Shown: in pieces, positions 1-5,709 of the stretch
Numbering within the stretch: position 1 is the stretch's first letter
Layout: the number at the start of each line of letters is the position of its first letter
DNA from: Treponema sp.
Lineage (GTDB): Bacteria; Spirochaetota; Spirochaetia; Treponematales; Breznakiellaceae
Assembly: GCA_031284195.1 (NCBI GenBank)
Contig: JAITAI010000168.1
Location: 1 to 6,708, forward strand
Length of the DNA stretch: 6,708 bases
Reading direction: 5' to 3'
Notes under the pieces: generated by a model
What the model saw: the letters and a program-made list of their open reading frames with translations, nothing else
Databases searched by the model: none
What the model was told of the DNA's origin: nothing
Program-made: the position numbers and the translations under genes

Positions 1-2957
1 ACCATCCCCAGAATGGTGGTGAGACTGGTCATGAGGATGGGCCGCAGGCGGTTCCTCCCGGCCTCAAGGCAGGCGTCACGGACCCGCAGCCCCCTGGCCC
101 GGAGGGTATTGGTGTAGTCTACCAAAACGATGCCGTTATTGACCACCACCCCCACTAAGGCCACGATCCCCACTGCAGAGAACACCGACATGGCCTCGTT
201 GCCGATCTTGTATATCCAAATCACCCCGATAAACAACAGGGGAATCGAAAAAAAGATGATCAAAGGGTCCACAAAGGATTCAAACTGACTGGCCATGAGG
301 CCGAAAACCAGGAATACCGCTGCAGCAATAATAAAGATGAACCGGCGGTTATAGGCTTGAATTTCCTGGGCTTCCCCAAGGTAGCGGACTGTTACCCCCT
401 CATGGGGAACCAGGTACTGCTGTACGGTTTCTTCCAGCCGTCGCTGCATCTCTGTGGCGGCGATACCTCGCGGGAGATCCCCGGTGATCCGGAGTACCCG
501 TTCCTGATTTTCCCGGCGTATGGAACTGGAGGAACGGCCTTCGGTAATCGTGGCCACGTTGGAGAGGGATATCCGTGCGCCGGTTCGGCTCAGCACAAAG
601 ATCGCATCCAGATTGGGAAGCCCTGCACGATCTTCATCCCGGAGCAGCACGTTCACATTGATGAACCTATCCCCCTGACTGATAGTCGTAGCAGTGGTAC
701 CATCCATAGCGGTCCGGATCTCCGCAGCGATAGCGGATAAAGAGACCCCCAAGGCTGCGGCCCGGTCCCGGTCAACCTCAATGGACAGTTGGGGAGCACC
801 TTCATTCAGATTCACTGCAGGATTTTCGATTTCCGGCAGATACCGAACCATGATACCTTTTATTTCATTGGCCACGTCCATAATCGCATCGGCGTCTCGG
901 GATGAGATGGCGATCTCCACTGCTTGAGTAGTGCCCATGGAACGGCCTGCCCCAAAAGCCACCTGAATCCCTGGAATTGCGGTGGTATAGGGAGTAAGCT
1001 TCGCGATGATTCGGTCAGGGGTATCGATCTGTTCCGCCGGAGGGGGCAGCGTTATCTGAATGGTCCCCTGGGTGTTTCCGCTCCGCCGGGCAGTGAGGAT
1101 GATGTTTCTGAAACCTTGGATCTCTTCCCGGACGATCCCTGTAAGATCCTGTAATACCCGCTCGGTGATTGCTATGGGAGTACCTTGGGGCAAAGTAACG
1201 TTGAGGTTTATGGAATCATCGGTTCTAGCTCGGATAAAGAGATTCATCCCGATACCTCCAAACTGCATGAGCGAAAAGACCAGAATGAGCACTACCAAGA
1301 GTAATACCAAAAGCCGATGATCCAGACAGTAACGGATGACAAGACGGTACCCCTCATCCAGGCTTTGGAAAAACCGCACCATTCCCTGGTCGAGGGTTCG
1401 CAGAAACCGGAACTTCAGGGGCTTTTGCTTCCGGGTATCGAGCCGCAGGATGGAACCGCAGAGGCTCGGTACTAGGGTCAGGGCCACTACCAGGGAGCAG
1501 ATAAGGGAAATCACCACCGTAAAGATAAGGTCGCTGAAGAGCTGGCCCATCATCTCCAGGTCGTTTTTATAAATGATCAGGGGTATAAACACGCACAAGG
1601 TGGTTGAGGTGGAGGTAGTGATGGCCCTGGTCATCTCTTGGCTGCCTAGGATTGCGGCGATTTCCGCCTTGGCCCCCCGCTCCCGGTAATTGTGTACATT
1701 ATCCAGAATCACGATGGAAGCATCCACGGTCATGCCTAAGCCCAAGATAAGACCGGTCATGGTAAGGAGATTCAAGGTAAAACCGAAAATCGCCATGAAC
1801 ATCAGGGTGAGGAGGATGGATATAGGAATGGAAAGTCCGATGATGAGGGTTCCCTTGATGTTCCGCAGAAATATGAAGAGAATGATCATGGCTAAGAGGG
1901 CCCCCTGGAGGGCATTGGAATAGACCTGGTTCAAGGTCGCGCTGATGAGGGAGGTGTTGTCAGAGAGCACTTCCAGGGTGATTCCCTGAGGCAGGGCTGC
2001 ATTGATGCCCTCCAATGCGGCCCGAACCCGGCTGGCAACCTGTACTTGGTTACTGTCGCTTTCGCTCGTAACCTGGATATACACCCCGCTCTGGCCGTTC
2101 ACCGAGACCCGGGTGGCGTTGTCGTTATAGGCGAGGCTCACCTCGGCGATATCTTCAAGGCGTACCACCTGGGAACGATTCAGTTGGCTTATCCCTTGTC
2201 CTGATGCTGGGACGTTTATGGTTTTCACCACCAGCCGTTTTATCTGGTCTAGAGTCGTCAATTCTTGTCTGGTGAGGAGCTGATATTCCCGTACCCCCCG
2301 GGTAAGGCTGCCTCCGCTGGAAAGGACATTCTGGCCTTTGAGAGCTGCACTAATGTCCTGTAAGGTAAGGTTGAATGCCCCAAGACGGTTTAGGGAAACC
2401 GCCACCTGGATGATCTGGGTAGTTCCCCCCGTAACCTCCGCAGAAGCCACCCCCTGGATCCGCTCAATACCGGCCTGGATTTCATTCTCCGCAAAGAGCC
2501 TGAGCTGATCCGGGGGGTAATTGCCGCGGACTACCAGGCGCATGATAGGCATAGCGGACATATCAAAGCGCCGCACCGTAGGGGTTCCCGCACCGTCGGG
2601 GAGGGAGTTGGCCAGGCGGTTCACCAGGGTTTGGGCGTCGGTCATGGCCTTGTCCATATCCGTGCCGTAAGCGAAGTTGAGGTTGATAAAACTGCTTTCA
2701 AAAGAAGAGTTACTGGTCAGGTTCACCAAGCCCCGGGACGAGGCCAAGGCTCGTTCCAAGGGTATGGTGATATTCTGTTCCACATCTGCAGGCCCTGCTC
2801 CAGGAAAACTGGTAAATATGGACAAAACCGGCCGGGCAGTGGAGGGGTAGAGATCCACTGCAATATGGGGAACCAGGGTGGCGGCGATACCCATAGCCAA
2901 GGCATACAGAACCACAATCGTTACAGGCCGCTTAACGGAGTATGCGGAAATGCTCAA
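1..2957 (-). CDS. RND (AcrB/HAE1-type) efflux transporter, 3' end cut by window
   Basis: Inner-membrane proton antiporter of the resistance-nodulation-division superfamily, expected to take substrates from the periplasm or membrane and pass them to the adaptor and outer channel encoded upstream. The frame is open from about 2969 to the left edge. Seen in order: an N-terminus SISAYSVKRPV leading into TM1 (residues about 10-30); the RND signature FPGAGPADVEQNITIPLE (about 48-65); a periplasmic porter region; a TM2-TM6 block (about 340-490) with GMTVDASIVILDNV in TM4; TM7 near 550; a second porter region; TM8-9 with SQFESFVDPL; TM10 with GVVVNNGIVLVDYTN; and the RLRPILMTSLTTILGM motif at the edge. 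About 985 residues are visible against roughly 1030-1070 for the family, so TM11-12 are missing. I chose TTG at 2957 because AAGGTG lies 9 bases upstream and the resulting N-terminus fits the family; GTG at 2969 is the alternative. TM4 has Asp412 then Ala413 where AcrB has Asp407-Asp408, and Asn940 stands where AcrB has Lys940. Substrate is unknown. Confidence 0.95.
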   Translation of the reverse strand, partial: MSISAYSVKRPVTIVVLYALAMGIAATLVPHIAVDLYPSTARPVLSIFTSFPGAGPADVEQNITIPLERALASSRGLVNLTSNSSFESSFINLNFAYGTDMDKAMTDAQTLVNRLANSLPDGAGTPTVRRFDMSAMPIMRLVVRGNYPPDQLRLFAENEIQAGIERIQGVASAEVTGGTTQIIQVAVSLNRLGAFNLTLQDISAALKGQNVLSSGGSLTRGVREYQLLTRQELTTLDQIKRLVVKTINVPASGQGISQLNRSQVVRLEDIAEVSLAYNDNATRVSVNGQSGVYIQVTSESDSNQVQVASRVRAALEGINAALPQGITLEVLSDNTSLISATLNQVYSNALQGALLAMIILFIFLRNIKGTLIIGLSIPISILLTLMFMAIFGFTLNLLTMTGLILGLGMTVDASIVILDNVHNYRERGAKAEIAAILGSQEMTRAITTSTSTTLCVFIPLIIYKNDLEMMGQLFSDLIFTVVISLICSLVVALTLVPSLCGSILRLDTRKQKPLKFRFLRTLDQGMVRFFQSLDEGYRLVIRYCLDHRLLVLLLVVLILVFSLMQFGGIGMNLFIRARTDDSINLNVTLPQGTPIAITERVLQDLTGIVREEIQGFRNIILTARRSGNTQGTIQITLPPPAEQIDTPDRIIAKLTPYTTAIPGIQVAFGAGRSMGTTQAVEIAISSRDADAIMDVANEIKGIMVRYLPEIENPAVNLNEGAPQLSIEVDRDRAAALGVSLSAIAAEIRTAMDGTTATTISQGDRFINVNVLLRDEDRAGLPNLDAIFVLSRTGARISLSNVATITEGRSSSSIRRENQERVLRITGDLPRGIAATEMQRRLEETVQQYLVPHEGVTVRYLGEAQEIQAYNRRFIFIIAAAVFLVFGLMASQFESFVDPLIIFFSIPLLFIGVIWIYKIGNEAMSVFSAVGIVALVGVVVNNGIVLVDYTNTLRARGLRVRDACLEAGRNRLRPILMTSLTTILGM

Positions 2958-2966
2958 GGAGTTATA

Positions 2967-2973
2967 CACCTTA
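2967..2973 (-). promoter_or_regulatory. Ribosome binding site of the RND gene overlapping the adaptor stop codon
   Basis: On the minus strand the sequence TAAGGTG contains the TAA stop of the adaptor gene and a Shine-Dalgarno-like AAGGTG, 9 bases before the proposed TTG start at 2957. A ribosome ending on the adaptor would sit on the initiation site of the transporter, which suggests translational coupling. If the GTG at 2969 is the start instead, its ribosome site would be the weaker GGTGG farther upstream, inside the adaptor gene. Confidence 0.45.
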
Positions 2974-3993
2974 GGGGACCACCCGGACCAGATCCGTATC
3001 GGAAAGAAAATTATGTCCCCCGGTAACCACCTGTTCTCCTAGCTTCAACCCGCTGAGGACCTCCATAGCCTCTTCATTTTCCAGTCCCAGGCGTAATTCC
3101 CGGCGTTGTGCCCGCTGCTCATCCGTAACTACAAAGGCAATCCAGGACCCGTAGGTGTTGATCACCGCTTCCCGGGGGATAATGGGTACATCTTTCCGGG
3201 TCTGAGTTACCAGGTTTATCTGGGCAAACATCCCCGCTCGGATCCGGGGATCCTGCTTGGTAAACCGGAGCCGGATTTTGAGGGTTCGGCTTGCAGGATC
3301 CAAGACCGGACTCACCTCATCCACCACCGCATCGAAGGTCTCTCCGGCTAGGGCTTCCAGGGAAACTACTGCGGAAAGTCCTTTCCGGGCAACATGGGAA
3401 AACCGTTCCGGCACAAAGGTCTCCACTAACAGCCGGGAAAGTTCCCCCACCAGGTATACTACGGTTTGGCTTGTCAGGGTATCCCCAGGCGATACCGGGG
3501 CTTGCAGGATCGTGCCTGAAATGGGAGACAGCACCGGGCTTTGAGCATAGATCTCCCCGGGCCGGGAAGGATCCACCATAGCCACTATAGCCCCCTGTTG
3601 TACTGTATCCCCCACCTGGAAGCGGGCTTCGGTGAGTTTCCCCGCAACCGTGGGATAAATGGCCACCTGGGTCCGGGGAAGGACATCACCGTTGATCACC
3701 ACTTTGGTCTCAATGGTCCCTAAGCGTACCTCCTGGACCCGAACCGCAATGGCGTTCCGTGCCCCAGGGGCATTTCTAGAAGCGCTGTTCCCGGTCTGTC
3801 GCTGTCCTTCACTGTTCCGGCCTTGTACAGGGGGCTGTCCGCTTCCAGGGGAAGGAGGCCTGCTGCCTAACCCAGGGTTCTGCTTAGCCACATAAGAAAA
3901 CCCTATCAATCCAGCGAACACCAGGATAAGTCCGATGATTCCTCCTGTTACGATTCGGCTTGTCTTGTTTCGGGTCTTAGGGTTAGTTACCAT
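2971..3993 (-). CDS. RND periplasmic adaptor (membrane fusion protein), BesA-like without helical hairpin
   Basis: Periplasmic adaptor linking the RND transporter to the outer membrane factor. Seen: a basic N-terminus (residues 1-13), one hydrophobic anchor (about 14-35) with no lipobox cysteine, and a long Pro/Gly/Ser/Gln/Asn-rich linker (about 38-80). A lipoyl domain follows in two halves: YPTVAGKLTEARFQVGDTV (113-131) through MVD (139-141), and VLSPISGTI (154-162) through GDTL (170-173). Then come a beta-barrel domain (about 185-265, with RAGMFAQINL) and a membrane-proximal domain (about 266-340, from VPIIPREAV). Only about a dozen residues separate the lipoyl halves, where AcrA and MexA carry a long alpha-helical hairpin. 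The Borrelia adaptor BesA is known to lack the hairpin too. The ATG overlaps the end of the upstream channel gene by 11 bases, and the stop is followed almost at once by the transporter start. The family call is firm; the likeness to BesA rests on architecture and gene order. Confidence 0.95.
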   Translation of the reverse strand: MVTNPKTRNKTSRIVTGGIIGLILVFAGLIGFSYVAKQNPGLGSRPPSPGSGQPPVQGRNSEGQRQTGNSASRNAPGARNAIAVRVQEVRLGTIETKVVINGDVLPRTQVAIYPTVAGKLTEARFQVGDTVQQGAIVAMVDPSRPGEIYAQSPVLSPISGTILQAPVSPGDTLTSQTVVYLVGELSRLLVETFVPERFSHVARKGLSAVVSLEALAGETFDAVVDEVSPVLDPASRTLKIRLRFTKQDPRIRAGMFAQINLVTQTRKDVPIIPREAVINTYGSWIAFVVTDEQRAQRRELRLGLENEEAMEVLSGLKLGEQVVTGGHNFLSDTDLVRVVP

Positions 3994-5326
3994 TTTGCTC
4001 CATACTCCTCCAGTCTAGGTTCAGGGCCGCTGCGAGGTCCAGGATCATGAGGGCATAGGCCAATTCTCCGGCCACTAACTGCTGCCGGGACTCAGCCCAT
4101 TTACTGCGGGTATCTTCCAGTTCGAGGAACTCCACCGTACCCTGCTGGAATCCCTGTTCCGTCAAGGTATAGGTCCGTTCGGCAATCTCAGATCGAAGCC
4201 GGGCTATTTTAAGGCTGTCCCAGGAACTCCGAAGATTTGCGGTAAGGGAACGAATCTGAGACATGGCAGTATGCTCGGTGTTTTTCAGGTCTAACCGGGC
4301 CTTTTCAACCGCAGCGCCCGCTGCGGTAATGGCTTGACTGCTCTTGGTACCAGGAATCCACGGGTCCAGGGGGATGGAGAGGCTCAAGTTTCCGCTGAGG
4401 TTATCGGAAAAGCCCCCTGACCCACTCCCATTTCCCCGCCATTGGACGGAAAGGCTCAAGGAAGGAGCCCGTGCATTCAAAATGGTTCGGGTTTCTTCGG
4501 TGCTTAAGCGTTCAATCTGCTGACGCATACTCACGATATCCGGCCGCTGGGCAAGGTATTGGTGAATCAGGGGTTCTGGGTCAGTTTCCCAAGGCTGGAT
4601 CGCCAGGGCTCCTTCCAGAACCACCTGCCCGGTTTCCCCAGTCTGCTCATACCCTAAAAGAAGGAGAAACTCCCCTAGGGCAGTATCATAGGCAGTCTGC
4701 GCCTTGCTCAGCTCCAGTTTAGCGGTTTCCACGCTGAGCTGGGTTTGCAGATAGCTCAGCTCCCCGGTAAGCCCATACTCAAAGGCTATTCTGCTTTTTT
4801 CCCGCTGCTTTTCCGCCAGATCCAGGGTTTCTTTAAGAAAGATGAGCCGGTTCTTATCGGTCAACAAGGTATAAAAGGTCTTAGTAACCTGGATTGCAAG
4901 CTGCCGCCGGGCCTGGTCATAATTGAGCAGTTCCGTCTGGTAGGCCAGTTGGATTAGTTTCAGGGCGCTGGGCAGTCCCCCCTGTAAACTCAGGTTCAGC
5001 CCGGCAGAAACACTATACCCAAAACCGCTTTGCTCCAGTTGAGAACCCTGGCCGGTAAATAAGGAAGTACCGTAACTCAACCCTGCACCGGCGCTTATGG
5101 AAGGGAAGAGTTCCGGCCACAGATGAGTCGCAGCGTATTGAGCGGTGCTCAGGTCTATGGCGCTTTTTTGTAGGCTTAAACTTTGTGCTGTCGCTGCTTC
5201 CACTGCTTTGTCCAGGGATAGGATCCATACCGGAAGGGCTTCCTCCGATACCCCCGGAACCACAGGGCAAAACAACAAAAGAACTCCCCATACCAGGACA
5301 CCTCTCAGGAACATCCGTAGTACCAT
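3983..5326 (-). CDS. TolC-family outer membrane efflux protein
   Basis: Outer membrane factor that forms the exit duct of the pump. Its 447 residues are normal for the family. Seen: a signal peptide (residues 1 to about 27: two Arg, then a hydrophobic core LVWGVLLLF, then PVVPGVS), followed by two repeats of the OEP type. Repeat one runs from LSLDKAVEAA (36-45) through FPSISAGAGLSYG (74-86, first strand region), GYSVSAGLNLSL (103-114), and long helices with YDQARRQLAIQVTKTFYTLL (136-155) and FEYGLTGELSYLQTQ (182-196). Repeat two includes RPDIVSMRQQ (261-270), ARAPSLSLSVQW (285-296), LSGNLSLSIPLDPW (310-323) and QGFQQGTVEFLELEDTRSKW (391-410). The start is set by GAGGAG five bases upstream. 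Cys20 is not in a convincing lipobox, so signal peptidase I processing is more likely than lipidation. It is the first gene of the operon, ahead of adaptor and transporter, as besC is in Borrelia. Confidence 0.95.
   Translation of the reverse strand: MVLRMFLRGVLVWGVLLLFCPVVPGVSEEALPVWILSLDKAVEAATAQSLSLQKSAIDLSTAQYAATHLWPELFPSISAGAGLSYGTSLFTGQGSQLEQSGFGYSVSAGLNLSLQGGLPSALKLIQLAYQTELLNYDQARRQLAIQVTKTFYTLLTDKNRLIFLKETLDLAEKQREKSRIAFEYGLTGELSYLQTQLSVETAKLELSKAQTAYDTALGEFLLLLGYEQTGETGQVVLEGALAIQPWETDPEPLIHQYLAQRPDIVSMRQQIERLSTEETRTILNARAPSLSLSVQWRGNGSGSGGFSDNLSGNLSLSIPLDPWIPGTKSSQAITAAGAAVEKARLDLKNTEHTAMSQIRSLTANLRSSWDSLKIARLRSEIAERTYTLTEQGFQQGTVEFLELEDTRSKWAESRQQLVAGELAYALMILDLAAALNLDWRSMEQNGN
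4005..4011 (-). promoter_or_regulatory. Ribosome binding site of the adaptor gene, inside the channel gene
   Basis: GGAGGAG on the minus strand lies 11 bases before the adaptor ATG (3993). A second GGAG at 3998-4001 is only 4 bases from the ATG. Both lie inside the last codons of the outer membrane factor gene, so initiation of the adaptor is probably coupled to translation of the channel. The GGAGGAG is the better match, though its spacing is a little long. Confidence 0.5.
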
Positions 5327-5331
5327 TTCAG

Positions 5332-5337
5332 CTCCTC
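5332..5337 (-). promoter_or_regulatory. Ribosome binding site of the outer membrane factor gene
   Basis: GAGGAG on the minus strand, 5 bases before the ATG at 5326. It is the strongest Shine-Dalgarno match among the three pump genes and fixes the start over the internal ATG at 5314, which has no such site. Confidence 0.75.
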
Positions 5338-5359
5338 TGCACGGATTTAATCAAATGAG

Positions 5360-5390
5360 GCGGTCTCAAAATGTCAGATCTGGAAACCGC
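5360..5390 (-). promoter_or_regulatory. Leader stem-loop upstream of the pump operon
   Basis: On the minus strand GCGGTTTC (5390-5383) and GAGACCGC (5367-5360) can pair as an 8-base-pair stem with one G-U pair around a 15-base loop. The loop contains the perfect palindrome CAGATCTG (5375-5382). It lies about 22 bases upstream of the ribosome binding site, so it would be in the 5' untranslated leader if transcription starts in the AT-rich zone beyond 5467. No T-run follows, so it is not a classical terminator. Its role is unknown. Confidence 0.4.
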
Positions 5391-5405
5391 AACCTTACCT
5401 ATACA

Positions 5406-5443
5406 GGAAAAACCGGTCAAAAGACTGGGTTTTTCCAAAACCC
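5406..5443 (-). promoter_or_regulatory. Overlapping inverted repeats in the pump operon leader (operator or attenuator-like)
   Basis: Two inverted repeats share one arm. GGAAAAACC at 5406-5414 and GGTTTTTCC at 5428-5436 are exact reverse complements; on the plus strand the stem extends inward by GGTC/GACT pairing around an AAAA loop, with one bulged G. GGGTTTTTCCAAAACCC at 5427-5443 is a second dyad, with 7-base arms. The shared arm (5427-5436) can therefore pair either upstream or downstream in an RNA of the operon, or the DNA could hold repeated operator half-sites. The pairing is seen directly; a regulatory role is inferred from its position between the probable promoter zone and the first pump gene. 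Confidence 0.45.
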
Positions 5444-5447
5444 TTTC

Positions 5448-5466
5448 TAAAACTACCTGAGTTTTA
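5448..5466 (-). promoter_or_regulatory. AT-rich inverted repeat upstream of the pump operon
   Basis: TAAAACT (5448-5454) and AGTTTTA (5460-5466) are perfect 7-base inverted arms separated by ACCTG. The repeat sits a few bases from the overlapping dyads at 5406-5443, making a run of three dyads. It could be a protein binding site or a weak hairpin at the start of the leader. On the minus strand a run of T precedes rather than follows it, so it is not a terminator for the pump direction. Confidence 0.35.
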
Positions 5467-5520
5467 AAAAAACTTCGTATTACTAATATAAAGTCCTGGT
5501 TTTATTTTATAGTTACACCG
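5467..5520 (-). promoter_or_regulatory. AT-rich probable promoter zone for the pump operon
   Basis: A strongly AT-rich patch in an otherwise GC-richer window. Minus-strand -10-like elements are TATAAA (5506-5511, within TATAAAAT) and TATATT (5485-5490). I see no good TTGACA at the right distance from either, so the exact promoter is not assigned. Position, composition and direction suit the promoter of the three-gene operon, with a leader of roughly 130-170 bases before the first ATG. Confidence 0.35.
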
Positions 5521-5572
5521 GAAATAGAAAAATTCCCGGGGTTTAGAGGCCTTGCGGTCCAACAAAGCCAAG

Positions 5573-5599
5573 GGCTCGTTCCTCTTCGGGAAATGAGCC
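5573..5599. other. Intergenic stem-loop
   Basis: GGCTC (5573-5577) pairs with GAGCC (5595-5599), and TTCC (5579-5582) with GGAA (5589-5592), around a six-base loop. The fold works on either strand. No T-run follows on either side. It may be part of the 3' untranslated end of the dehydrogenase transcript or of an unannotated RNA. The rest of the 5521-5709 stretch holds no gene I can support. Confidence 0.3.
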
Positions 5600-5656
5600 G
5601 GACTTTTGGGCTGCCTATGGCCGCTACTCAAAGAAGAATATCCAAGGGCCTAGGTT

Positions 5657-5699
5657 CCTGGCGCCGCAAAGGGGCTTCATGGCTAGCGGCTCATCCAGG
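5657..5699 (-). other. Stem-loop just after the dehydrogenase stop codon
   Basis: Starting 10 bases past the dehydrogenase stop, the minus strand reads CCTGG (5699-5695), GCCGC (5690-5686), then GCGGC (5667-5663) and CCAGG (5661-5657). These form two five-pair stems separated by an asymmetric internal loop, with an 18-base apical loop. Its place suits the 3' end of the dehydrogenase message, but no T-run follows, so intrinsic termination is not supported. It may only stabilise the 3' end. Confidence 0.3.
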
Positions 5700-5709
5700 T
5701 ATAGGTGTT

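Noticed and set aside
357..740. Plus-strand open frame of 127 codons
   Set aside because: Lies antisense to the porter region of the RND transporter, whose minus frame is open throughout and carries family motifs; the plus product has no recognisable features.
2631..3026. Plus-strand open frame of 131 codons
   Set aside because: Antisense to the transporter start and the adaptor end, crossing a real gene junction; no ribosome site or domain.
5264..5270. Cys20 of the channel protein as a lipidation site
   Set aside because: The preceding residues are L-L-F, with Phe at -1, which does not fit either the classical or the relaxed spirochaetal lipobox.
5398..5420. TTGACC (5415-5420) and TATAGG (5398-5403) as a sigma-70 promoter
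   Set aside because: The spacing is 11 bases rather than about 17, and TTGACC falls inside the hairpin arm.
5145..5450. Plus-strand open frame of 101 codons reaching into the leader
   Set aside because: Mostly antisense to the signal peptide and first repeat of the channel gene; the leader half is dominated by inverted repeats, and no protein family features appear.
5573..5599. Stem-loop as an intrinsic terminator of the dehydrogenase
   Set aside because: No run of T follows the stem on either strand.
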